DNA of 64,000 nt, taken from assembly GCA_005406025.1 (NCBI GenBank), contig BGZK01000899.1, positions 186,001-250,000 on the forward strand, in the 5' to 3' direction. The translations under genes were made by a program, and so were the position numbers. The DNA is from Eumeta japonica (lineage: Eukaryota > Arthropoda > Insecta > Lepidoptera > Psychidae). Below the pieces are notes generated by a model that worked only from the letters and a program-made list of their open reading frames with translations, was not told the origin of the DNA and ran no database searches. Positions 24,085 through 34,740 of this stretch are shown here, piece after piece; the stretch's first letter is position 1, and each line of letters begins with the position of its first letter.

Positions 24085-24839
24085 GTTGATTGAGAAAGGT
24101 GACAAGTAGATGTAAAATCACGTAAAACGTTTTCAATGTGTTCCACAATAGTACCGCCGCTGTATAGGCGAAACTTTGCAGGCGGTTTATGAACTAGAAC
24201 TTCATCCTACGTTTTTATTTCAATGTGGACAATTACGGCGGCACATGGTCACATTGAAACGTACTAAAGTATCAATAGTGCTAACTATTTATCATTTGCG
24301 AAATGGTAACCAATTTCACCAATAGTGTTCTTAACTCTTAATCTAGTCTGTATTCTATTCCTTATTTATATCTAAGTTCCTTACTTCAATTATCTTGTTC
24401 CTCTTTCTTCGAAATTTACAGCGTATAGTGGCAGATGTTTTTATTTCTCCCAATCTATAAGATGAAGTATTTTGATGATAAAATATATGTAATATTTTAT
24501 GATTAAATTAAAGAAACTTTTTAACATTCAATGATTATTGTTACTGCCTTTCACTCCGTAAAATGAATTCCTATAATTATTGTCTAAAATAAATGTTTAA
24601 TTTCATATGAATAGATATTCATTGATTCTATCAATAAAAAAAATAATTTTGGTATACACTAGTAAATCTAAATATATCCATTCCGTTAAAATAAATTAAC
24701 CATTTAAATCTGTACCAACGATCATCATTAAACTGAAACTGATATAGCTCACCACAACTTCTGAATCCAATGATGCGTAAACGCTACCTAGTCAACAACA
24801 TATCTCAGTGAGCGATCTTGTCCGGATAAATTAGTTGTC

Positions 24840-25190
24840 ATATTTTTCGGACGGCGGCGTTCCGTCTGTACTTTCGTTCGCTAACGTCTACACCTCTCGT
24901 TAAGAGATTATCGCTAGGCCGACTCCCTCTACAAGTGCCGTGTGATTTGGCGGCACTCTCCTACCTCGGAGCCCAAATATCGCTGTTGGCATCGGTATAT
25001 TCGCCTTGTAGGCTGCTTTCCTAGTGACCACTCTATCGTGTGTTTATCAATCAAACTTATGTCATTATTTGCTCGTTGCTATGTGCCAACGTGCACCTCG
25101 ATATCGCCACTTTCAATTGTTTGTTTTCTCGGTACTTGTGACCCAACACTTAATATGGATCTAGCGATTCCATCGTCATAATATCGTCCG
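24840..25190. repeat. GC-richer segment, possible LTR/leader of a retroelement
   Basis: This 350-bp stretch is far more GC-rich than both flanks and contains phrases (CTCGTTAAGAGATTATCGCT, GGCGGCACTCTCCTACCTCGG, GTAGGCTGCTTTCCTAG) that I associate only vaguely with repeated lepidopteran sequence. The open 79-codon frame (24942-25181, +) shows no domain. No flanking LTR pair, primer-binding site or target duplication was found. Confidence 0.3.
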
Positions 25191-25274
25191 GACAGTAATT
25201 ATCTATTTGTCTTAATTTGAACTCTTACTTACATCATAGCATAGTATTATCAGATTCCAGATTCCATATTCAGA

Positions 25275-25325
25275 GGTTATTTCAATATCATAAGCTCGAT
25301 GCAAGGTTATGATATTGAAATAACC
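25275..25325. repeat. perfect inverted repeat, 19-bp arms, 13-nt loop
   Basis: Arms 25275-25293 and 25307-25325 are exact reverse complements. They lie 32 bp upstream of the mini-Helitron. Confidence 0.92.
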
Positions 25326-25357
25326 GTGTTAACTTTATAATAATATTTTTACTGTCA

Positions 25358-25572
25358 TCTATATATATAAAAAAGAAAGTGTGTCTGTATGTTCCGGGTA
25401 GGCTCCGAAACGGCTGGACCGATTTTAATGAAACTTTCAGAAAATCTTTAGATTGATCTGACGAGTAATCCTGTAAAGTTTGATGACGATCGGAGCACTT
25501 TACTTTTTGAACTGTTAAATACAGGTATGAAAAATAAAAACACCGGGGGCGAAGCCGCTGGCGGGCCGCTAG
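25358..25572 (+). mobile_element. non-autonomous mini-Helitron (215 bp)
   Basis: The element starts TCTATATATATAAAA after an A (25357) and ends GGGCCGCTAG followed by T (25573), which fits Helitron insertion between A and T with 5'-TC and 3'-CTRR ends. A GC-rich hairpin (CCGC TG GCGG, about 25555-25564) sits just before the terminal CTAG, as expected. The body contains GGCTGGACCGATTTTAATGA, a phrase shared by many insect Helitrons. No Rep/helicase is encoded, so it would need a partner elsewhere. The ends look intact. Confidence 0.82.
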
Positions 25573-28500
25573 TAAAGGTATGAATATTTTATCAACCTTT
25601 TTTGAATAACTGCACTTTTTAGAGAGGTCTACTTTTTATCAAAATTGAAAATTCTAAGATATCCTCAAAGGTATCTGCAAACATAGACGACCTAGTCACT
25701 TCGGTTGCACTCCTTTTTTTCTTGTTTTGCTTTGTAAAATTAGAAGATGTGTTTTATGTTGCAAAATAATTTTCTTCTCAAAGCTTCCCTTATGTCGTCA
25801 TTCATTTTGCTTAGTGTATTTATTAATTTTTCCCTTATCTCGTCATTCATTTTACCTGATGTATTTATCAACTTATGATATATTATAACCGAATCTGCCA
25901 AATACAGCTACAGCGGTGCTTTGTTTGTTTTTTCTTTTTCAAGGTCATTGTATAGCAGCTAAAGTGTAATATTTTGAATACTCTCGCGCACTCTACGAAT
26001 CGTCGCGGGTGTAACTTTCCGTTTTATCGGGACTTGTAGCATATTTTTTTTCTAAATTTCTCATACGAAGAAACGATATAAATTATGTGCCCATAATTTT
26101 ATTATTGATTCTCAGCCCCGAGTATGTCTCTTCAAGTTATATGATCCCAGGTATTGAGACCGCTAAGCGACTGAATATGTGTGCTTTTTTTTGAGATTTC
26201 TAGATTCGCGGATGAGATCGCTCGTAAGATTTATGTCCTCTTATTCAACTGCCAAGCCTCCGATAATACCGAGTTCTGTATATACGTATTTTGAGACTAG
26301 GCATACCGCCATGTCGTATACTAGCGCTCCAGTGCAATTTTTATGTTTTAATTTTGTGTTTACGATTATCGTTTATATTAATTGTACACTGTTTGTGAAT
26401 AGTATAATATTACGTTAAAATTATTAGTTCCACAATAATAAAATCGTAATTATAGCGATAACAGTATTAACGTTTTTTTTTTTAATTATAATCCCATTTA
26501 AATTATGAAAAAAAAGCCTATAAAAAATGCTATTACTATAACTATTAATAAAATTCAAGTTTGGAACGAGTAGAAATTTTTCTTTCGTACATACCCTAGT
26601 CTAATATTTACTCGTGGTCAGAAATCCTTTAATTATTTTTACTGACATACACACAGACTCATAGATCATCAAAAATCTCTTCACAATTGATAAATTCAGG
26701 TCTTTTTACAAAATTGGAAATATATCAATGATATGATATAACGAATAATTAATAATTTTACGAACTGCATAAATAATTTTATAATTTCATACGTAGTGTG
26801 TAGATATACGTAAGTACAGTCAGCCATGGACGATGGCTTCTTGACAATTAAAATGGCGAACTCGAAAAAATTAAATCAGTTGGAAACGGCTTCAACTACT
26901 GCCAATTTCACTGTCAATCATGAATTTGTTTAGAAATTAAAGAATCAATAATAATTATGACAACTTTAATCTACGATGCCACGGACAAACACGTGATACC
27001 TACAAAAAAGAAATGAGATTCCATCAAAAACATCAAATATAAAAAAACGCAAGTCTCAAAACGCAGTTCCTCCTCCGCAAAAAAGTTGTGAGATCTCATG
27101 GAAAACTAAGTCAGCTATTTATGTTAGTGTCTATGAAAGAACCTATTCAACGACTTTGTAATAAATTGTTTTCTAATAAGTTACCTATCAACATTATTTT
27201 CATAATATATACAATGTCTTGGCAATCACACGGTAACGTCTTTCCTCAACGTGTTGTCCCTTGAACAAAGATTTTAGAAACTGTCTCCAATTCAAATTTT
27301 GTATATCTCAAATTTAAAATTCTACCTCCAATGCCTTGAACTCACAGACATATTAAGGTTCAACCTCAGTTGCGTACATAGCTGAATCTGGTGTCGATAA
27401 CTTAGTAAGGCAGTTAGCTGTACAAACCGATCGATCTATTCGATTACAACAAACCCATATCCATAGACAAAGACATATCCATATGTCTGTGTCTATGAAT
27501 GCTATGATACCTATCATGCATTTTCTAACTTTTGACAACGACGACTAACTGAACAGGTATGTATGAACTAGATAAAACATTGGTATTAAATCCGCAATTA
27601 ATAGCATACCTGACGTGGATCCTATGAGCCTATACTTATTTATCAGTTTTAGTTCATATCTTCCTGAAAATGGTTTGAAATTATTCAATGTGGTTTTCAA
27701 TTATTTATAAGTTTCTGCTTAATTAAAAAGTTATTTCTTGTCTTAATGTTACATACTAATAATAATTACAAATTTACAATTACGTCGAGAATTAACTTGC
27801 ATCTTTAAATTACACTAGTTTGTATCTATGACTCGTTTTCGCTTATCACTTTACTACATTATTATCACCATTTACTTTATCTGTCGCCAAACATTTACAA
27901 GTGAACGATTTATAACTTTCAAATAACAAAGACGGGATAATTCGATGATCAAAAGAACTTACTCAAATTTAGGTTCGTTCCTAATTATCCCGTCTTTGTC
28001 CGAGAAATTCCGAAACCCTCCCAGCCAGGTAGGCTTTTATATTAATGTTAAATAATCACATTCCAGACTTCCAATTTTGTAGCATAATTAATATATCCCC
28101 TTTTAGAATGAACGAGGCTGTAGAAAGCTGACGAATGAACTCTAAACTGACAAGTCGTCTTTTCTCTTTCACCCTTAAGACGCTAGACTACGTACGAATA
28201 GATCGGCACGTAGCCTGAGGATCCTGGCAAGTGAACAATTCGTAAATCTCTCAGACGTAGACAAGGTAATCAAACCCAGACTTCGAGTAATATTTGAACG
28301 TCAATTATTTATTTAAAGTAATGTGAATTACGTTAAGCTACAGAAAGCATTCACCTTATTTTCAAATTATAGCCCTACTGTATACCTGAAACAGTTCGGA
28401 AGCTCTAACCTTATGCATTAATTAAACCTTTATAGAAAATCATATTTTTTTTCGTTCGCTGTGCTTTAATGTAGTTCGGGCTTAATTAGTGGCATGGCAA

Positions 28501-29240
28501 ATAGTTCCCCTCTGCAAGATATACAATACTTTTTATAGCGTGACTATTTTATATTATTCCTAGCGTAGTATAGCTAGAAATGACTACTTAATTACACATC
28601 TACATTTCGCATTTAATGAAACCCCTAACTTACATAACCGAATGTTAAACTTAATATATCTTCGCGCCCATCACTGATCGCATATTTTATGCATAACAGA
28701 AGAAATGGCACTGGGTAAAGACAGCAGCAGTTTTTTTTTTAGCAACGATTCACGAAAGCAGTAACTTTTGAAAGGACAGATTAAATGAAAAATTATTCAT
28801 TATACAACATATATTATAGTTAAATCGTAACTGAAATTTTGGGCTTAACGTTAAAATAAAATCAACAATTGCAATTGACATTTGACTATTCAAATATTTA
28901 AGACTTTCAAAATTTGAGTATACCTCCCAACAACAGAAAAAATAATAGCAACAAAAGTAAATTGCAATACGTGTATGAATTTACATAGTTGGCTTGCGTA
29001 CATCCTGTTCTCGTTTGGACAAATGACGCATCGAATTTATTTATATCAAGTGTTAATTTTTTCTCCTGTATTTTGTTCATTCTAACTAAGATCACTTGTT
29101 CAGAACGTTTTAGTACACTTTTTGTAACGACAGACGTACTTTTTAATCGTTTACTTTACTCTGATGATTTTAGTGAAAACATACAATAGTTTATTCAGTA
29201 AATTTCTTAAAATTCAAGTTCATCGAGTAACTTTTTATTA
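25573..29240. other. non-coding stretch
   Basis: AT-rich with no supported gene. 25980-26340 and 28100-28270 are somewhat more CG-bearing. A 79-codon plus-strand frame (26179-26418) and a 61-codon minus-strand frame (27353-27538) have no recognised domain. The inverted repeat at 27926-27999 is listed separately. Confidence 0.4.
27926..27999. repeat. perfect inverted repeat, 17-bp arms, 40-nt loop
   Basis: Arms 27926-27942 and 27983-27999 (ACAAAGACGGGATAATT and complement) are exact. The whole unit is 74 bp. It resembles a tiny fold-back element, but no target duplication flanks it. Confidence 0.9.
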
Positions 29241-29529
29241 TGTGGCTCATTAAGCTATTATCTTGGGTTTAGAGCGCCAATAACTAAGCTGTCTAGCGCA
29301 ACTCAATGCAGTGTAATTCTGCCCTTTGGAAAAGATGTTAGATCTTAAGTTCAAAACGGCTTTGTCTAAAGCCGGATACGGACTATGCACGGCTGCCTTG
29401 CGAGGCTGCTGCGCGATTAATGATCGACTGATTCGTAAGAACGTGTCGCGTGGCATCACGAGTCAAAATGAGCCAGTTCGTTTGCGAGCCAACCATGGAA
29501 TACTTTGCTTAAGAGAACACAAAATAAAA

Positions 29530-29766
29530 TAAATTAATACAAACATGCGAGATGCGATCGCATCAAAAGAAAGATTAGCAATAACTTTGAGATTTTTAGC
29601 AACTGGTGATTCTTTCAGAACTTTTCAATATTTATTACTTGTATCGAAACAATTTATACCGAGCGTTGTACCAGAAGATTGTGACGCAATAATCGGAGTG
29701 TTAAAGGAATACACTAGGCTAACTTATTTTTTCATAAGGTTATTATTTTTTCAATGTAGCTGCTGA
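29530..29766 (+). pseudogene. PIF/Harbinger transposase N-terminal fragment (HARBI1-like)
   Basis: An open frame at 29545-29766 (73 codons) reads NMRDAIASKERLAITLRFLA, then TGDSFRTFQYL, VSKQFIPSVVPEDCDAI and GVLKEY. This is the conserved N-terminal segment of PIF/Harbinger transposases: Asn-Met-Arg-Asp, then LA-TLRFLATGDS, then a short helix region before the DDE nuclease. The frame runs into unrelated sequence after KEYTRL, and no DDE domain follows, so the copy is truncated. It also lacks a credible upstream exon, with an in-frame TAA a few codons before. Harbinger nucleases cut at short TWA sites; no terminal repeats were found. Confidence 0.75.
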
Positions 29767-30070
29767 AATAGTTTTGCACGCAGCGAGGCAACAATAATAC
29801 CGTCCATACGGACCGCGACAGAAACAATGAGCGCCTTTTGAGCACGACAACGCACGGCTCTCTGCGCAGCTGCCACGCGCACGGCAGTGTGTGCGCTGGC
29901 TCAACGAGCACAGGTAGCAATTGCGCGAGCTAATGGCCTTGCGCGGCAGCCTCGCACAGTTCGCACCCGGCTTAAGATCTTGCCTCAAAGTTTACGCACA
30001 GTCAAAATCCGACTCATACCGTGGTCGTGCGACGCGCATGCTACGTATGGTACGTTAGTGCGACGCTGAC
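29767..30070. other. CpG-rich segment downstream of the Harbinger fragment
   Basis: About 300 bp rich in CG and GCGC motifs (CGCGGCAGCC, GCGCGAGC, GTGCGACGCGC). Arg/Ala-rich frames on both strands result from composition. It may be part of the same mobile element or an independent GC-rich island. Confidence 0.35.
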
Positions 30071-32149
30071 TTTTCCATACTTTTAAATGTTAAACAATTT
30101 TACCGAAAAAATATTATTTCCCATACTAACCTTGCCGTTTCCTTTCTTTCTCAAAAAATATTTTTTAAAACCTGTTCCTAAACATTTTGCAAAAACCTAC
30201 AGTTCAACATATTTCGTATATTTAATGTTAGGTCTGCAACAGTTATTTTGTGAATCTAATGATATAAATCAGCCAAACATAAATTTCTTAAATTATAAAT
30301 ATATTCTCCAAATTCTCTTGTCAAAAGCCAGAATTTGATACTCACAATCAAATTGGGAAATATTTTCTTTTGTGCACATTATGGTGTCCAGCAGCCGCGT
30401 GCAACTGGTAAATGCATATCCTACTCGTCATCCCGTACATACATACCCCTAAATGTTAAAAAATATTACACGTAATAAATCAACCTTAATAATTATTATT
30501 TAATTTTATCGCGCCATCTTTTAGTGGTCTTTTTAAACACGACAATTTACATGATTTACCGCATACGGTTTATTTAGGCTGCGCCAGCGCTGCCAACGGC
30601 TAAAAGCACTCGTCACCGTTTACCATTCATCAATTAAAAACCATGGAGTTGGCAGTGTGTAGACAGAATGAGTGTGCTGCGTGCGTAAAGATTTGTATGC
30701 GTAATTATAGAAAATTATATTATATAGAAAATTATAGAAAATTTTGCTTTCCGTTCCTTTATATCGTACCGACAAAGAGTTTCTCGCCGTTGTGTTTTGG
30801 TTGTTTTTAAGGCAAGTTATTGACTGCCTTTAAGTAATTATTTACTAAATTTACTTCAAAAAAATTTAAAATACACCTGTACTGGCGAGATATTTTTAAA
30901 TAAGCAAATTAAAATTTTCCGCTTTTTCGACTTTATCTTTTGAGGAAACTATTAAAATGATTGCGATGGTCAGGGAATTTGAATTTTATTTTCAAAATAC
31001 TTTATCAGCAACATTTCATGAGACAGACGTTTTATTTCAAATATTACAGAAAAAAAACGAGTGATATTGTATACAGTGTTCTGAATGGTTTAAAACTTTC
31101 ATAGAAGTGTAGACAACTTAATTTTGTATAAATTATATTTTTTATTATATTCATTTGGGACTAACCTATAAGTAAAAATGGTATGAATAATAATAATAAC
31201 TTTCGACACATGCGCAGCACCATTTTTTGTAATTTTTTACTAATAGTACATGGAAATACCCAGACTTAAAAAAATATTAATCAAATACATAAATGTTTAT
31301 CATAAGTGGAAATTGAACTCAAGCTCACAGAGGAGCAACAAGACTGCGCCTATTGAGCAGATAGGAGTTGATAATGTTCAACAGTGTTATAAACGTGTGT
31401 TTGGGGAGATTACAAACAATGTTTGAGCAAATGTAGACGCTAGAAAAACTTAAAAAACGTGAAGTTTGTTAACTTACTTTCTTTTGAAAACTTTTCTTCC
31501 TGTTGTATAAATTGTCCAGAAGAATCTGTCGTACAGTGAGAGTTAAGTAAGGTAGTTAGCCACAGTCGGTGAGCCACCGACCGAAACAATGATAAAATTG
31601 GAAAGTTCTTTTAGCCATGCTTACCCTGTCTGGAATTTTACTGCATGCCCCTGGTGCCAGGGGTGGCCATATTGATAATATAATAACGTGATCTTATTCT
31701 ATGACACACAATGAGTCAAGAAGAATCCTACGATAAATCATTTTGAAAATCAATTCAGCCATTTTATCGCTACGAGGGAATAAAGACACAAATACAGTCA
31801 GAAACATATATAAACTCTAAATTCATATTACTTTTTGTTGCATACGCTTATCAATATTGTAACTGAGATTTTAAAATGAACATTAAAAAAATCAATACAT
31901 GTAACTGAAATTTCTATGGTGGTGTCGTATTCAATTTCAAAAACCAAATGTCATTTGTTTTTCTTCTGCAATTTTGCATAGGCATTTCATTGTTTCCAAC
32001 ATGTCGTAATATAAAAGTAAAATGATGAAGATTGAGAATCATGTAGTGAAAAAATTTCTAACCACAGAGAAGAATACGCCATGGCAAATCAGACAGCGCA
32101 TGTTACATGTATTCGGTGATTCGTACTCCTCTGACTTCGTAATAAAGTT
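30071..32149. other. non-coding stretch
   Basis: No supported gene. 30577-30680 is CG-bearing. CCCCTGGTGCCAGGGG (about 31650-31665) is a perfect 7-bp-arm palindrome in a GC-richer patch at 31540-31680. Confidence 0.4.
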
Positions 32150-32520
32150 TTTGTCAAATCAGTTTCAACATGCTTAAGATGTTTAAGTTTAAGTTTAAGA
32201 TATAGCGGCAGGCACTCGGCGTAACTGCAGGCGACCTCTTCATATGCCACCGCATAAAGCCACGGACCCAGGCTACTGTACTACACCCAAATCCTTGAAA
32301 GTCCTGAGTACTAAGCGGACAGTTAAAACCTACTAGTTCGCCTCCATTGAGCCACCTCAGCTTTGGGAGGCTCAACACAAAGAACGACACGCTCTCTAAG
32401 GACGCCTCCCGACCCGGCCCTACCGACGTGATGACGGTCGGCCCCGGGAGGTCGAAAGGTCTGTAGGATCCGCCGTCTGGTTTACGATCGCGGTCGATTT
32501 TCACACCGCCGCCTACATCA
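32150..32520 (-). repeat. GC-rich unidentified repeat with a 116-codon open frame
   Basis: On the minus strand a 116-codon frame is open from 32504 to 32154 (MKIDRDRKPDGGSYRPFDL..., ...VAWVRGFMRWHMKRSPA...). The stretch is about half G+C in a ~33% background and ends on the minus strand with TTAAAC-type hexamer repeats (about 32175-32200). That is reminiscent of a non-LTR element 3' end or a SINE. I recognise no protein domain, and Trp/Gly/Pro richness follows from composition. I favour a retroposed repeat over a host gene, because the boundaries are sharp and the 3' end is repetitive. Confidence 0.4.
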
Positions 32521-32827
32521 CGGCAAATTCCATAAACGCCAGTGACCGTCTTTAATTTTAGAAACTCAGTTTTCTTTCTGAACTATATAAAATGATTTTA
32601 TCTTTAGCCCTCTCTTGTAGCGAGTATATTTACATCGGAAACTCATAATTAAATGTCTACTGCTCTGTAAATGCACACTTGGAACATATGTGAAACTTTT
32701 GCAATAGTCAACAAAATCATAAGCAATTTTGAATACCTTAAAAACTGATTTCTTTCCTGCAATTCAAAAATTTATTTGACTGTACTTTTTGATGTGTGAA
32801 ATTTTATTTTGTAATATAATGACACAC

Positions 32828-32888
32828 TTATATTTAAACTAATCATTATTATTAAAAATATTATTTATAATGATTAGTTTAAATATAA
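32828..32888. repeat. perfect inverted repeat, 22-bp arms, 17-nt loop
   Basis: Arms 32828-32849 and 32867-32888 are exact reverse complements, AT-rich. Confidence 0.92.
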
Positions 32889-33022
32889 ATACGTATTAAG
32901 CAAACCATTGATAAAACTAATGTTATTTATTTAGTTTAAAAATAACTTTCTCAATAAAATTTAAGTTTACAAATTCTTCATGAAATTATTATCACTTAAA
33001 GTACCTTTCTGGCAACCAAAGA

Positions 33023-34740
33023 AAATAATAATAATGTAAACGCACGAATATTTCCCAGAAGGATTGGCAGAGACTATAAATTTCTACATGGTACGAATTT
33101 TGCATATCTCTCTTCCTCACTGACATCCATCAATATTTTCATGCAAACGCATCGGTATCGACTGTTTAAAATTTGGCTTTTTTTTTAATATCCCACCAAT
33201 ACGATTTTCATATAATTTTTTTAGAACAACTTTTACCAACCTTTACATTACCATTTACTACAATGATTTGTTTTGTCGTCTACTTTCATTCAATATTTCC
33301 AAATGAGCAAACTTCTTTCTACTCTAGTTACTACATCTTATTTCAAACCACACCGCTCTCTGACATAACTGTTCCTAAATATATCTTTCAGGACATTCCA
33401 CACATAACGAAGCAGAGATCGCATCTCCATTATATTGATCCTATTTTCATTTTTTCTGCCATACCCAACTTTCACTACCATACCAAAGCCTAGGGATCAG
33501 GACTCTATTATGGATAGCTAAACGCGTTTGAGATACTTTTACTAACCACAACAGCAAGCAAGGCCCAATTCACTTTATTTCCTGCATTCACTCTTCTTTC
33601 AATATTCCTATCATGTTTACCATAATTTGTAAACAGACTATCCAAGTACACAGTCTTTTATTTGTTCGGTACTCTCACCTTCTATATATATCGTAATCAG
33701 TGGTACTTTCGCCCTTTTCAAACACCATCACTTTAGTCTTACTGACATTTACTTTTATACCTCTATTAATAACAGAATCACAGCTTGCGTGCAGCAGCGT
33801 GCAAGCGGCGTACTTGGTCGTCGGCGTACAAGAGACATTTGACAGACAGCTCATCCATTCTTAGTCCACACTCATACTCTTTCAAATCATACAGACAGCT
33901 ATCCATAAATAGGTTGAATAGCCACTGTGAAGCTATACATCCCTATTTGACACCCCCCTGCGGATGACAAACCAGTCAGTTTATACCCCATTTATTCTGA
34001 CGCATACACTGCAAGTCCTGTGTAGGAATTGTAGTGACTGTATCAATCCGCTATTCATACCATATATGTATATGGTATATGAGTTTTTTCACTATATCAT
34101 AAAATTTCCCAGATCTACGAAACTACAGAAAATCTTTTGGCCGTTGGCTAAAAACTTTTCCGCAATGTTTCGTAGAGAAAAAAAATTTAGTACGTACACT
34201 CCATGCCTTTTCATAATCCCGCTTATATTTCAGATCTTGTTTTCAGTCTCATTCACAACTCTTCCAATAATAATTTTCGTAACACTTTGCCAATGATGCT
34301 GAAAAAGCTTATAGGGCAGTAATCTGTACAAATCTGTATTAACATTTCCCTCTATCGAAGGATACAATGACTGCTTTGCAGTATTCATTGTATTTGTCGT
34401 TCATCACCACCTGGCATAACAGGCTTGCCACGATACCCCTACCGCCCCTAAGCATCTCTAACAAAGCCTTATCATATCCAACAGCTTTTCCATTTTTCAT
34501 TAGTTTTAACGCTTTCATAATTTCATTCATCGTAATATCGCTTCCATTTCCATCGTCGACCATTTATTCCGTTGCTGTAACATTGTCATGTGCAACTGTC
34601 TCCTCACATGCAAAAACGCTTTCGAAATTATTCTTACAAGGCTCTTTCATAAAAATTTTCTCATTCGGTAAATATCCATCATCGTCTCTAATCACATTTA
34701 TACACGATATACGGTCTCGGAATTAGTCCGGGCTTTTTCA
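33023..34740 (-). pseudogene. LINE family A, copy 2: reverse transcriptase to 3' end (broken)
   Basis: This is a non-LTR retrotransposon copy read on the minus strand. 34563-34339 encodes the RT N-terminal region (MNEIMKALKLMKNGKAVGYD, EMLRGGRGIVASLL, KAVIVSFDRGK). Around 33940-33800 it gives LFNLFMDSCLYDLKEYECG and ELSVKCLLYADDQV, so the catalytic YADD box is intact (33817-33828), but a short deletion follows it. Later decayed blocks match the YLGSLFTND, GHLDRMN and ADHIGGILKK segments of copy 3. The 3' end carries an (AAT)n tail at about 33023-33036. Frameshifts and stops occur throughout. The endonuclease part is missing. The plus-strand frames at 33173-34296 are antisense shadows. Confidence 0.88.

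Larger units (their letters stand above)
22740..24839. other. non-coding stretch with two hairpins
   Basis: AT-rich. Apart from the inverted repeats listed separately at 23473-23541 and 24040-24084, nothing is recognised. Confidence 0.45.

Noticed and set aside
33173..34296. Plus-strand frames of 106, 60 and 110 codons
   Set aside because: Antisense shadows of LINE A copy 2; the minus strand carries the RT motifs.
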